Shown here: one piece after another, positions 28,047 to 36,980 of the stretch
How positions within the stretch are numbered: the first letter of the stretch is position 1
How the letters are laid out: every line of letters starts with the position of its first letter
Assembly: GCF_947503705.1 (NCBI RefSeq)
Contig: NZ_CANNES010000001.1
Span: 874,501 to 938,500, forward strand
DNA length: 64,000 bases
Direction: 5' to 3'
From: an uncultured Tateyamaria sp.
Lineage (GTDB): Bacteria; Pseudomonadota; Alphaproteobacteria; Rhodobacterales; Rhodobacteraceae
The notes under the pieces: generated by a model
Seen by the model: the letters and a program-made list of their open reading frames with translations, nothing else
The model's database searches: none
What the model was told of the DNA's origin: nothing
Position numbers and translations under genes: made by a program

Positions 28047-28637
28047 TCAACCCGCCTTGCTGAGGTCCGCGATCATGGCGTCGATGTCGCCGCCATTGCG
28101 GTCGATCAATGCGCCCACTTCGGTCCGTTCGGTCAACAGCAGGTTCACCCCTTCGATGAACATGTTGAAAAACAGGTCCTTGCCCGCCCTGTCCGACACC
28201 TGAAAGGTCACGGTAAAGGGGGCTTCGTTGCGCAAAAAGGCGGTTGTCGTGACTTCATACCAGTTCTTGACGGGTTTCACGCCTTTGACCTCAAGCCGCC
28301 CACCGATGAATTCACGGAAACGCTGGCCATATTTGCGGGCGATATAGCCCTGGAACGCCTTGGAAAAGGCGCGCTTTTGGCCCGACGTGGCACGCCGCCC
28401 GTCAACACCCATCGCATAGGCCGAGATATAGGAGGTGTCGCTGTATTTCGCAAAGATGCGCTCAAAGTCGCGGAACATCGCGTTCTGGCTCTTGCCCGAG
28501 GCAATGACGCCATTGATGTCGCTGACCAGCGCGTTGACAAGGCGCTCAGCGCCCGCTTCGGTGATGGCAAGGGCCGGAAAGGCAGGCAGCAGAGCGGCAG
28601 ATGCGCCGATGCCGGCGATGATAGAACGACGATCCAT
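28047..28637 (-). CDS. mlaC: MlaC-type phospholipid-binding periplasmic protein
   Basis: A 196-residue protein of the MlaC/Ttg2D family, which ferries phospholipids between the outer and inner membrane. It starts MDRRSIIAGIGA, a possible Tat-type leader, and the mature part begins near ALAITEAG. The core has FSKAFQGYIARKYGQRF and the hydrophobic strand FFNMFIEGVNLLLTER. The ATG at 28637 is 2 bp after the mlaA stop, so the two are co-translated. The Mla ABC transporter genes are not in the window. Confidence 0.87.
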   Translation of the reverse strand: MDRRSIIAGIGASAALLPAFPALAITEAGAERLVNALVSDINGVIASGKSQNAMFRDFERIFAKYSDTSYISAYAMGVDGRRATSGQKRAFSKAFQGYIARKYGQRFREFIGGRLEVKGVKPVKNWYEVTTTAFLRNEAPFTVTFQVSDRAGKDLFFNMFIEGVNLLLTERTEVGALIDRNGGDIDAMIADLSKAG

Positions 28638-28639
28638 GA

Positions 28640-29401
28640 TCAAAATCCTTCTGTGTCCAGTGCAAACGGGTCGATCTCGATACTAGATTCCTGATCGCCC
28701 AATTCAAACCGCCGATTTTGCAGGTAGATCAACCTGGCCTGCGCATAGCTGTCGGCGCTCTCATACAGGATCGCGTCAACCGTGTCCGAGAACCGGCCGC
28801 GCGTACTCAGGCCAGAGGCGACGCTGGCCGCGGTGCCGTAATAGGCCTCGGGGCTGTCGACCGCATAGCTAAGCGGGTTGGTAAACAGGTCCACAACCTT
28901 GCCAGCCGTGTCCCGCTGTGTCGATGGGCCAAGCACGGGCAGGGTAATAAAGGCGCCTTCGCCCACACCCCAGACCTGCAATGTCTGGCCAAAGTCGGTG
29001 TCATGATCGGGTACGTCAAAATCGCTGGCCACATCAAAGAGGCCAAAGATACCCAGGGTGGAGTTGGTGACAAAACGCGCCGTCGACAGGCCTGCACCGC
29101 GCAAGTCCCCCTGCAACAGACTGTTCACCACGACCGAAGGTTGGCCAAGATTGCGAGCAAAGTGGGACACGCTGTCTTCCACATCGTCAGGCAGGATCGT
29201 GGAATAGCCGACAGAGGCCGGGCGCACGATGGCGCGGTCCAGCCCAAGGTTGAACGCATGTACCTTCCGGTTCTGCGTCTCATAGGGGTCGTAAATTCCA
29301 TCTTGCGTCACGGCAACGTCGTCAGGTGCGCTGCACGCTGCAACCGAGAGGGCCAGCAGTGTCGCGGAAATGATGCGTGTGGCCCGGTAAAAAAGTGCCA
29401 A
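28640..29401 (-). CDS. mlaA: MlaA (VacJ) outer-membrane lipoprotein
   Basis: A 253-residue lipoprotein with lipobox LSVAAC (cysteine about residue 23) and the MlaA core: DPYETQNRKVHAFNLGLDR, NLGQPSVVVNSLLQGD, and FGQTLQVWGVGEGAFITLPVLGP split by short gaps. It removes phospholipids from the outer leaflet and passes them to MlaC. It begins with a TTG preceded by CCGGAG; no ATG is available. It is the first gene of the mlaA-mlaC pair. Confidence 0.9.
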   Translation of the reverse strand: MALFYRATRIISATLLALSVAACSAPDDVAVTQDGIYDPYETQNRKVHAFNLGLDRAIVRPASVGYSTILPDDVEDSVSHFARNLGQPSVVVNSLLQGDLRGAGLSTARFVTNSTLGIFGLFDVASDFDVPDHDTDFGQTLQVWGVGEGAFITLPVLGPSTQRDTAGKVVDLFTNPLSYAVDSPEAYYGTAASVASGLSTRGRFSDTVDAILYESADSYAQARLIYLQNRRFELGDQESSIEIDPFALDTEGF

Positions 29402-29567
29402 TGGAAATCTCCGGTTAATATTCGTATGACGTACCTAATGTGTCAGCGCGAAATGCCCATAGTCTTTTGACATCATTTGATACGTTTGTGGCACTTGCGT
29501 GACAGGAAAATAGGGCCAAAGGTAGGCTCAAACAAAAGCTGAGCAGCCAGCAGGCGAAAAGGTGCCC

Positions 29568-31304
29568 ATGCAAGACAAGATGACACAGATGGGTCGGGCC
29601 GAATTGCGAACCGCGCGGGCCCAAAGCCGTGGGCTCTATTGGGCGGTTGGATTGTTCAGCCTCTTTGCCAACCTGCTGATGCTGACCGGCCCGATCTATA
29701 TGCTTCAGGTCTATGACCGCGTCCTGGGCAGCCGGAGTGAAGAAACCCTGATCGCCCTGTCGCTTTTGGTGCTGTTCCTTTACGGCGTGATGGGCATCCT
29801 CGATTACGCGCGCGGCCGGATCATGGCCCGTGTTGGCGCCCGGTTTCAGGCCCGGCTTGACCGCCGCGTGTTTGACGCCGTTGTGCGAAAATCTGCGGTG
29901 GCCCCCGATATGCGCACGCAATCGGGTCTGGCCGATCTGGAAAGCATCCAGCGGTTTTTGACCTCACCGGTACTGCTTGCATTCTTCGACCTGCCGTGGA
30001 CGCCCATCTTTATCGCGGGCATCTTCCTCTTCCACCCGCTGCTTGGCTGGCTGGCCGTGGCTGGCGGCGCGCTTTTGATCGTCATTGCTCTGGTGAACCA
30101 GGTTCTGTCGCGCAGGCCACAACTCAAGGCGGGGCAGGCGGGTCAGGTGGCCGGTGCCATGTCGGATCAGTTGCGGATCGAGGCCGAGATGGTGCAGGCC
30201 ATGGGCATGCGCGACGCGGCCTTCAACCGCTGGCAACAGGCGCGCGGCGAGGCGCTGAGCGCGCAAATCCAGGCCACGGATGTCGGCGGCGGCTTTACCT
30301 CACTGACCAAGACGCTGCGTCTCTTCTTGCAAAGCGCGATGCTGGGCCTTGGGGCCTACCTGGTGCTGCAAAACGAAATGACGCCCGGTGCGATGATCGC
30401 AGGCTCCATCCTGCTGGGCCGCGCACTGGCCCCGATCGAAACCATGTTGACGCAATGGCCCATGGTGCAACGCGCGACCAAGGGTTGGGACGCGCTGTCG
30501 GAACTTCTCGGCGCAGTCCCGCCAGAGGCGGAGCGCACGGCCCTGCCCAAACCCAAAGCAAGGCTGGTGGCCAAGGCCCTGACGGTGGTGCCACCGGGGG
30601 ACAAGACCGCCGCCCTGCGCAGCCTGAATTTTGACCTGCCACCGGGCCACGCCATGGGCGTGATCGGCCCCTCGGGGGCGGGCAAATCCACGCTGGCGCG
30701 GTGCTTGACCGGTGTGTGGCGGCCCGCGGGCGGTTCGATCCGGCTCGATTCCGCGGCACTTGATCAATACGAGCCCGCTGTTCTGGGCCAGCACATCGGC
30801 TACTTGCCCCAGCGGGTGCAGCTTTTTGACGGCACCATCGCGGAAAACATCGCCCGCCTGTCCACGCAGCCGGACAGTCAAAAGGTGGTAGCTGCCGCGC
30901 AAAAGGCCGACGCCCACAAGATGATCCTGGAACTGCCCGAAGGCTATGACACCCGGATCAACTCCAGCCAACAGCGGCTTTCCGGGGGACAGATCCAGCG
31001 GATCGGCCTCGCCCGCGCGCTTTATGATGAACCGGTGCTTTTGGTGTTGGATGAACCGAACTCGAACCTCGATAATGAGGGCACGCAGGCGCTGAATGCG
31101 GCCATTCGCGCGATGAAAGCCAACCAGCAATCAGTGATCATCATGGCGCACCGACCCGCCGCCATTCAGGAATGCGACCTGCTGCTGGTCATCGACAATG
31201 GCACGCGCACGGCCTTCGGGCCCAAGGACGAGGTCCTCAAATCCATGGTCAAGAACCACGAACAGATCCAGCGCGCCCCCGCAGGTGCCGGAGGTGTGAC
31301 ATGA
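29568..31304 (+). CDS. Type I secretion ABC transporter permease/ATPase (PrtD-like)
   Basis: A 578-residue exporter half. It has a membrane domain of about six helices (LYWAVGLFSLFANLLMLTGP, then ALSLLVLFLYGVMG) and a nucleotide-binding domain with Walker A GPSGAGKST, signature LSGGQIQRIGLARAL and Walker B VLLVLDEP. No C39 peptidase domain is present, as in PrtD/AprD exporters. An ATG at 29568 follows a GTG at 29562; either could start. It overlaps the HlyD-type gene by 4 bp. No RTX substrate or TolC gene is adjacent, so cargo must be elsewhere. Confidence 0.92.
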   Translation: MQDKMTQMGRAELRTARAQSRGLYWAVGLFSLFANLLMLTGPIYMLQVYDRVLGSRSEETLIALSLLVLFLYGVMGILDYARGRIMARVGARFQARLDRRVFDAVVRKSAVAPDMRTQSGLADLESIQRFLTSPVLLAFFDLPWTPIFIAGIFLFHPLLGWLAVAGGALLIVIALVNQVLSRRPQLKAGQAGQVAGAMSDQLRIEAEMVQAMGMRDAAFNRWQQARGEALSAQIQATDVGGGFTSLTKTLRLFLQSAMLGLGAYLVLQNEMTPGAMIAGSILLGRALAPIETMLTQWPMVQRATKGWDALSELLGAVPPEAERTALPKPKARLVAKALTVVPPGDKTAALRSLNFDLPPGHAMGVIGPSGAGKSTLARCLTGVWRPAGGSIRLDSAALDQYEPAVLGQHIGYLPQRVQLFDGTIAENIARLSTQPDSQKVVAAAQKADAHKMILELPEGYDTRINSSQQRLSGGQIQRIGLARALYDEPVLLVLDEPNSNLDNEGTQALNAAIRAMKANQQSVIIMAHRPAAIQECDLLLVIDNGTRTAFGPKDEVLKSMVKNHEQIQRAPAGAGGVT

Positions 31305-32602
31305 GCGACAATACATGGTCCGCGCGGGGCGCTGTGCTTTTCGGCTGCTTTGGGCTCTTTGGGCTCTTGGGCGGCTTTGCCATCTGGGCGACCCAAACCG
31401 AGATTGCGGGGGCCATCATCGCCTCGGGCCGGATCGAGGTCGATCAGAACCGGCAGATCGTTCAACACCCGGTGGGCGGTGTCGTCGACCGGATCGAAGT
31501 CAAGGAAGGCGACGCGGTCAATGCAGGCGATCTGCTGATCCAGCTGGACGTCAAACAGATGAAATCCAGCCTCGCGATCATCGAAAGCCAGCTTTACGAG
31601 TTGATGGCCCGGCGCGGGCGGCTGTCCGCCGAACGGGATGAGCTGGACCAGATCACCTATGACACCGAGTTGCTGGCCGCCCAGGAAAACCGCCCCGATG
31701 TGCGCGAACTGATCAATGGTCAGACCAACCTGTTTCTGGCGCGCGCCGCCTCCATCGCCAGCCAGACCGAACAGCTTGAAAAACGCGCCGACCAGACCCG
31801 CAATCAGATCGTGGGCATCACCGCTCAGGAAACCTCGCTGGGCCGACAGCTTGAACTGATCCAGCAAGAGCTGGAAGTGCAGCAAAGCTTGTTTGAACGC
31901 GGCTTGGCCCCTGCCGCCGGGGTCTTGGCGCTGCAACGGGAATCCGCATCGCTTGACGGGCGCCTGGGCGAACTGGCCGCCTCCAAGGCGCAGGCCGAAC
32001 AACGGATCACCGAGATCGAGATCGAATCGCTCCGCCTCATCACCCAGCGCCGCGAAGAGGCAATCACTCGCCTGAGGGACCTGCGGTCGCGTGAATCCGA
32101 ACTGGTGGAACAGCGCCTCGCCCTGCTGTCCGAGATTGACCTGATGGAAATCCGTGCGCCAGTGTCGGGTATCGTCTATGGGATGCGGGTGCGCACGCTG
32201 CGCTCGGTCGTGCGGGCCGCCGATCCGGTGCTGTTTCTGATCCCCCAGGATCGCCCGCTTGTGATCGCCGCACGCGTCGACCCGATCCACATCGACCAGA
32301 TTGTCACCGGCCAGGAGGTGAATTTGCGCTTTTCCGCGCTCGATCAACGCACCACCCCCGAACTGGTGGGCAAGGTGGCGCTGGTCTCTGCCGACGCGTT
32401 CGAGGACGAGAATGTCGGGGCCAGTTATTACCGGGCCGAGATCGTGCTGAACCCCGGCGAGCAGGAAAAGCTGGCCGAGGGGCAAATCCTGATCCCCGGC
32501 ATGCCGGTCGAGGCGTTTATCAAGACGGCGGATCGCTCGCCTCTGGCCTATCTGGTCAAGCCGATGGCCGACTATTTCAACCGGGCCTTCCGCGAATCCT
32601 GA
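31301..32602 (+). CDS. HlyD-family type I secretion periplasmic adaptor
   Basis: A 433-residue membrane fusion protein with one N-terminal membrane helix (about 8-30), a lipoyl/barrel-sandwich half (VDQNRQIVQHPVGGVVDRI), a long coiled coil (about 90-290) and the second lipoyl half with IRAPVSGIVYGM. It links the ABC exporter to an outer-membrane TolC channel. The start ATG overlaps the stop of the ABC gene (ATGA). Size and order match PrtE/HlyD proteins. Confidence 0.92.
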   Translation: MSDNTWSARGAVLFGCFGLFGLLGGFAIWATQTEIAGAIIASGRIEVDQNRQIVQHPVGGVVDRIEVKEGDAVNAGDLLIQLDVKQMKSSLAIIESQLYELMARRGRLSAERDELDQITYDTELLAAQENRPDVRELINGQTNLFLARAASIASQTEQLEKRADQTRNQIVGITAQETSLGRQLELIQQELEVQQSLFERGLAPAAGVLALQRESASLDGRLGELAASKAQAEQRITEIEIESLRLITQRREEAITRLRDLRSRESELVEQRLALLSEIDLMEIRAPVSGIVYGMRVRTLRSVVRAADPVLFLIPQDRPLVIAARVDPIHIDQIVTGQEVNLRFSALDQRTTPELVGKVALVSADAFEDENVGASYYRAEIVLNPGEQEKLAEGQILIPGMPVEAFIKTADRSPLAYLVKPMADYFNRAFRES

Positions 32603-32684
32603 CCGTTTCGTGTTCTGGGGCTTTTCAATGCCCGTCCGCGCGGGCTAGCGTCCGCGCAACCACAATCCCCGAAAGGACGCTGCC

Positions 32685-33143
32685 ATGAGTATCTCTGCCC
32701 GCCTCGCCGAACTGGGCGTCACATTGCCCGACGCCCCGGCCCCTGCCGCCAATTACGTGCCTTTCGTCCAAGTGGGCGATATCGTCTATGTTTCGGGCCA
32801 GATATCAAACGGGCCCGATGGCCTGATCACGGGCAAGCTGGGTGCCGAGATGGACGTTGCGGCCGGTGCCGCCGCCGCGCGGACCTGTGCCATTAGCCTG
32901 CTGGCTCAGGTCAAAGCAGCCTGTGGGGGCGATATCGAACGGCTGGTGCGGGTCATCAAGCTGACGGGTTTCGTCAATTCCACCGCCGATTTCACCGACC
33001 AACCCAAGGTCATCAACGGGGCGTCCGACTTCCTTGTCGAGGCACTGGGCGATGCGGGCCGTCACAGCCGCTCTGCGATCTCTGCGGCGTCGTTGCCACT
33101 GGGTGTGTCGGTCGAGATCGAAGGCATCTTTCAAATCAAATGA
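32685..33143 (+). CDS. RidA family protein
   Basis: A 152-residue YjgF/YER057c/UK114-fold protein. Visible motifs are GDIVYVSGQIS, the trimer-interface Arg in GRHSRSAIS and VSVEIEG near the end. RidA proteins hydrolyse reactive enamine/imine intermediates of amino acid metabolism. This subgroup (about 150 residues, with VKAACGGDIERL) is often of unproven activity. Its end overlaps the GDPD gene by 4 bp. Confidence 0.88.
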   Translation: MSISARLAELGVTLPDAPAPAANYVPFVQVGDIVYVSGQISNGPDGLITGKLGAEMDVAAGAAAARTCAISLLAQVKAACGGDIERLVRVIKLTGFVNSTADFTDQPKVINGASDFLVEALGDAGRHSRSAISAASLPLGVSVEIEGIFQIK

Positions 33144-33907
33144 CCCCCCGCCTCGACGATGCCTTTCTGGGCGCGCCTCTGGCGCACCGTGCCTTGCATG
33201 ATATGACGGATGGCCGCCCGGAAAACAGCCGCGCGGCCATCGCCGCCGCCATCGCGCATGGCTATGGCATCGAGATTGACGTGCAGCTTAGCGCCGATGA
33301 CCAGCCCATGGTCTTTCACGACTACGCGCTCGACAGGCTGGCTGCGGCCAAAGGGCCGGTGCGGGCGGTCCCAGCAACAACACTCACGCATACGCCGCTC
33401 TTGGGTGGGGCCGAGGGGATACCGACCCTGGAGGAGGTGCTTGCGCAGGTCGCGGGCCAGGTGCCCCTGCTGATCGAGATCAAGGATCAGGATGGCGGCA
33501 TGGGCGAAAACATCGGCCCGCTTGAGGTGGCCACCGCCGCGGCACTTGCCACATATCAAGGGCCGGTTGCCGTCATGTCTTTTAACCCGCATTCGGTCGC
33601 GCGCATGGCGGATCTCATGCCCCACATCCCCCGAGGCCTTGTTACCAGCAGCTATGCCAAGGCCGATTGGCCCCTGCCGCAGGCCACCTGTGACCGGTTG
33701 CGCGCGATCCCCGATTTCGATCGGGTCGGCGCGTCCTTTATCAGTCACGAGGCCGCCGATTTGTCGCGCCCGCGCGTTGCGGAGCTTAAACGGGCGGGCG
33801 CAAATATCCTGTGCTGGACGATCCGGTCCCCCAAGGCCGAGGCAGAGGCGCGCAAGGTCGCGCAAAATGTGACCTTTGAAGGGTATCTGGCCGCCTTGCC
33901 CGGTTGA
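33140..33907 (+). CDS. Glycerophosphodiester phosphodiesterase
   Basis: A 255-residue cytoplasmic GDPD with the TIM-barrel signature: AHRALHD and PENSRAAI, then GIEIDVQLSADDQPMVFHD with the catalytic His and metal-binding Glu/Asp. LLIEIKDQ adds the third acidic strand. It hydrolyses glycerophosphodiesters to glycerol-3-phosphate and an alcohol. The catalytic set is complete. It is coupled to the RidA gene. Confidence 0.9.
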   Translation: MTPRLDDAFLGAPLAHRALHDMTDGRPENSRAAIAAAIAHGYGIEIDVQLSADDQPMVFHDYALDRLAAAKGPVRAVPATTLTHTPLLGGAEGIPTLEEVLAQVAGQVPLLIEIKDQDGGMGENIGPLEVATAAALATYQGPVAVMSFNPHSVARMADLMPHIPRGLVTSSYAKADWPLPQATCDRLRAIPDFDRVGASFISHEAADLSRPRVAELKRAGANILCWTIRSPKAEAEARKVAQNVTFEGYLAALPG

Positions 33908-33960
33908 TCCGACGCCAACCCGCCACACATTAAGCACTCCACCAAGAGGTATTGCGGCCC

Positions 33961-35148
33961 GTGTCCGAGCAAGAGATCGAAATTCGTGTGCTGCCCAGTC
34001 TGTCCCAGATTGATGCAGCCACTTGGGATGCCTGCGCCTGCCCCGAAGCGGCAGAGGGCGCACGCCCCAACGATCCCTTTACCACGCACCGGTTTCTCAA
34101 GGCGTTGGAAGACAGCAATTCGGTTGGCCCCGGCACCGGCTGGCAGCCGCAATATTTGCAGGCGACCTTGGCAGGTCAGACCATCGGTGTGGCACCGATG
34201 TACGCCAAGGGGCACAGCCAGGGCGAATACATCTTTGACCACAATTGGGCGCACGCGTTCGAGCGAGCTGGGGGGCGGTATTACCCTAAATTGCAGATGG
34301 CGGTGCCGCATACGCCCGCCACGGGCCGACGCTTTTTGACGCACCCCGATTTTCCAGAGGCCGGGTTTTCGGCTCTGGTGCAAGGCGCGGTGCAACTGGC
34401 TAAGAACAACGACCTGAGTTCCCTGCACGTGACGTTCTGCACCGAAGACGAAAAAGACCTGGGCACCGAACTGGGCCTGATGCCCCGCATGACGCAGCAA
34501 TTTCATTGGCTGAACGACGGCTACGGCAGCTTTGCCGATTTTCTGGCCACGCTCAGCAGCCGTAAACGCAAGAACATCCGCAAGGAACGCAAACAGGCGC
34601 AGGAGTTCGGCGGCACCATCCACACATTTTCCGGCGACGACCTGCAACCGGAACACTGGGACGCGTTTTGGGAATTTTACCAGGACACAGGCGCGCGCAA
34701 ATGGGGCACGCCTTACCTTACGCGCCGGTTTTTCCGCATTGCCCAAGAGACGTTGCGCGATGACATGGCCCTCGTTCTGGCGCAGCGGGACGGGCGATAT
34801 GTGGCCGGTGCGCTGAACTTTGTGGGTGCGCAGACGCTTTATGGACGATACTGGGGCTGCAACGAACACCACCCCTGCCTGCACTTCGAGCTGTGCTATT
34901 ATCAGGCCATCGACATTGCGATTGCGCGGGGTCTGGCCCGGGTCGAGGCAGGCGCACAGGGCGAACACAAACTGGCGCGGGGATACCTGCCGACACAGAC
35001 CCACAGCCTGCATTGGGTGGGTGATCCGGGCTTTGCCGATGCCATCGCCCGTTACCTTGACGCCGAACGGGCGGCGGTAGAGGAAGAAATCGAAATTCTG
35101 ACGGACTATGGGCCCTTCAAACGGACCCGGATCGAAGAACAGGACTAA
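33961..35148 (+). CDS. COG3146-type GNAT/FemAB-like acyltransferase
   Basis: A ~395-residue protein of the group named peptidoglycan-biosynthesis-like GNAT (COG3146). It has two GNAT-like halves; conserved pieces are FDHNWAHAFERAGG, YPKLQMAVPHTPATG, LSSRKRKNIRKERKQAQ, GARKWGTPYLTRRFF and the C-terminal QGEHKLARGYLPT. The acceptor is not known. A GTG at 33961 is used; a TTG at 33952 with AAGAGG before it is possible. It is followed after 9 bp by phhB, so the genes from 32.7 to 36.3 kb may form one operon. Confidence 0.85.
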   Translation: MSEQEIEIRVLPSLSQIDAATWDACACPEAAEGARPNDPFTTHRFLKALEDSNSVGPGTGWQPQYLQATLAGQTIGVAPMYAKGHSQGEYIFDHNWAHAFERAGGRYYPKLQMAVPHTPATGRRFLTHPDFPEAGFSALVQGAVQLAKNNDLSSLHVTFCTEDEKDLGTELGLMPRMTQQFHWLNDGYGSFADFLATLSSRKRKNIRKERKQAQEFGGTIHTFSGDDLQPEHWDAFWEFYQDTGARKWGTPYLTRRFFRIAQETLRDDMALVLAQRDGRYVAGALNFVGAQTLYGRYWGCNEHHPCLHFELCYYQAIDIAIARGLARVEAGAQGEHKLARGYLPTQTHSLHWVGDPGFADAIARYLDAERAAVEEEIEILTDYGPFKRTRIEEQD

Positions 35149-35157
35149 GGAAACGCG

Positions 35158-35454
35158 ATGACAGAATTATTAAGCGACGAAACACGCGCGCCCTTGCTGG
35201 CCCCGCTGTTGGCCAATGGCTGGGACCTGATCGAAGGGCGGGACGCGATCCACAAGACTTACGTGTTTGCCGATTTCGTGGATGCGTTCGGCTGGATGGC
35301 GCGGGTCGCGATCTGGGCCGAAAAGTGGAACCATCACCCAGAATGGTCCAATGTTTACAAGACTGTAGAGGTGACGCTCACCACCCATGACGTGGGTGGG
35401 CTGAGCACACTGGACGCCAAACTGGCGCGCAAGATGGACAGTTTGGCAGGGTAG
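35158..35454 (+). CDS. phhB: 4a-hydroxytetrahydrobiopterin dehydratase
   Basis: A 98-residue pterin-4a-carbinolamine dehydratase. The active-site pattern is clear: [17 protein letters not shown] with the catalytic His pair and [15 protein letters not shown] with the third His. It regenerates the pterin cofactor used by phenylalanine hydroxylase. No hydroxylase is adjacent; a molybdopterin-linked role has been proposed for such proteins in other bacteria. It lies 3 bp before the mechanosensitive channel gene. Confidence 0.93.
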   Translation: MTELLSDETRAPLLAPLLANGWDLIEGRDAIHKTYVFADFVDAFGWMARVAIWAEKWNHHPEWSNVYKTVEVTLTTHDVGGLSTLDAKLARKMDSLAG

Positions 35455-35457
35455 ACC

Positions 35458-36312
35458 ATGGAATACGTGAACGAACTGCTGTCCACACAAGTGTGGCAGG
35501 GCCAAACGCTTGGCGACTTTCTGACGGTCGAATTTCTGGCCAGTATCCTGGGGTCGGTTCTGGCCGCCATCACCATCGTGTTTCTGGGCTGGATCATCGC
35601 CGCCTGGTTGGGTCGGCGCGTGCGGCGCATCGGTGAGGCAACGGCGCATCTGGACGACACGCTTTTTAATTTCCTGGGCTCGCTGGTGCGCTACACGGTG
35701 CTGGGCTTTACCGGCATGATTGTTTTGAACACGTTCGGGGTGCAAACGACGTCGGTGGTGGCTGCCGTGGGTGCGGCGGGCCTGGCCATTGGTCTGGCAC
35801 TGCAAGGGACGCTGTCCAACGTGGCGGCGGGTGTGATGCTGATCCTGTTCCGACCTCTCAAGATCGGCGATTTCGTGGATGTTGCGGGCAAGATGGGTAC
35901 GGTCAAGGACGTGACGCTGAACTTTACCGAGCTTGCGGATGTGGGCAACGTCCAAGTCATCATCCCCAATTCCGAAGTCTGGGGAAACGTGATCGTGAAC
36001 TATTCGTCCTACCCGACGCGCAGGGCCGACTGGACCTTTGGCGTAGGCTACGGCGTGAACCTGAAGGCGGCCGAGGATGTAATCCGCGAGACGGTTCTGG
36101 CCGACGAACGCACCCATGCCGACCCGAAACCCTTCGTGCAGGTGAACAATCTGGGCGACAGTTCAGTCGATTTTCTGGTGCGGGCGTGGTGCGACAGTTC
36201 GGAATATTTCCAGTTTCAGGCCGACATCAAGCGCAAGGTCAAAGAGGCGCTGGACGATGCGGGCGTCGACATCCCGTTCCCCACCCGTACGATTGTCCAG
36301 GCTGCGGACTGA
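35458..36312 (+). CDS. MscS-type small-conductance mechanosensitive channel
   Basis: A 284-residue inner-membrane channel with three membrane helices in the first ~130 residues. The third, pore-lining helix is the Gly/Ala-rich AAVGAAGLAIGLALQGTL region leading to FRPLKIGDFV. The cytoplasmic beta domain has VIIPNSEVWGNVIVNYS and a C-terminal alpha/beta cap. It opens under hypo-osmotic stress. A terminator-like hairpin follows the stop. Confidence 0.92.
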   Translation: MEYVNELLSTQVWQGQTLGDFLTVEFLASILGSVLAAITIVFLGWIIAAWLGRRVRRIGEATAHLDDTLFNFLGSLVRYTVLGFTGMIVLNTFGVQTTSVVAAVGAAGLAIGLALQGTLSNVAAGVMLILFRPLKIGDFVDVAGKMGTVKDVTLNFTELADVGNVQVIIPNSEVWGNVIVNYSSYPTRRADWTFGVGYGVNLKAAEDVIRETVLADERTHADPKPFVQVNNLGDSSVDFLVRAWCDSSEYFQFQADIKRKVKEALDDAGVDIPFPTRTIVQAAD

Positions 36313-36324
36313 TCCAAATGAAAA

Positions 36325-36348
36325 AGGCCCCCGCGATGCGGGAGCCTT
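36325..36348 (+). terminator. Probable terminator after the MscS gene
   Basis: A GGCCCCCGC / GCGGGAGCC-type stem with a short ATG-like loop and TTTC after it, 13 bp past the stop codon. Confidence 0.6.
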
Positions 36349-36350
36349 TC

Positions 36351-36387
36351 GAGTACATTCCGTGTTACAGCAACACGGAATGCACTC
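36351..36387. repeat. Long inverted repeat between convergent genes
   Basis: The arm at 36351-36366 (GAGTACATTCCGTGTT) pairs with 36372-36387 (AACACGGAATGCACTC). That is 16 bp with one mismatch and a 5-nt loop. There is no T tract on either side. It may stabilise 3' ends of both convergent transcripts. Confidence 0.6.
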
Positions 36388-36407
36388 AGTCATTCTTGAT
36401 TTGGCGC

Positions 36408-36896
36408 CTACATCGACGCGAGCAACCCTTCGCCGCCTGATACTTCGCACACCCCGGGGCTCTCTTCTTCCTGCAGCAGCGTGACTTTGCCATCCTCGAC
36501 CAGCATCGCATAGCGTTTCGACCGCGCCATCAGGCCCGCGGGCGGGGCAGAGAAATCCATACCGATCGCCGTCGTAAACGCGCTTTCCGCGTCGCCCAGC
36601 ATGGTGATCCCGGCCTCTGTGGCGCCCGTCGCTTCGCCCCACGCCTTCATCACGAAAGGGTCGTTGACCGACACGCAAATGATCTCGTCCACGCCCTTGG
36701 CGTCGAACTGGTCCTTTGTCCGGATAAAGCTGGGCACATGGGCCGAATGGCAGGTCGGCGTGAACGCCCCCGGCACGGCAAAGATGACAACCTTGCGCCC
36801 TTTGGTCTTGTCCGACAGCTGCACGGGGGCGGGGCCATCCGCACCCATCTGCACCAGCGTTGCATCGGGAAGTGTATCGCCTTGGGAAATCGCCAT
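36408..36896 (-). CDS. Peroxiredoxin (Prx5/AhpE-like, glutaredoxin-type)
   Basis: A 162-residue thiol peroxidase of the Prx5 group. The peroxidatic cysteine is Cys49 in PGAFTPTCH, and Cys150 in PGVCEVSGG is a possible resolving residue. It reduces hydrogen peroxide and organic peroxides using glutathione or thioredoxin systems. It is divergent from the flavoprotein at 36981; about 84 bp separate the starts. Confidence 0.92.
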   Translation of the reverse strand: MAISQGDTLPDATLVQMGADGPAPVQLSDKTKGRKVVIFAVPGAFTPTCHSAHVPSFIRTKDQFDAKGVDEIICVSVNDPFVMKAWGEATGATEAGITMLGDAESAFTTAIGMDFSAPPAGLMARSKRYAMLVEDGKVTLLQEEESPGVCEVSGGEGLLASM

Positions 36897-36980
36897 GGGG
36901 TCGCCTTTCTTGGAATTGCGTTGTTACTTGAGTGCGATATAGGCTGATGAGCGGCATCGGGCGAGCGAAAAGGGCGAGAA

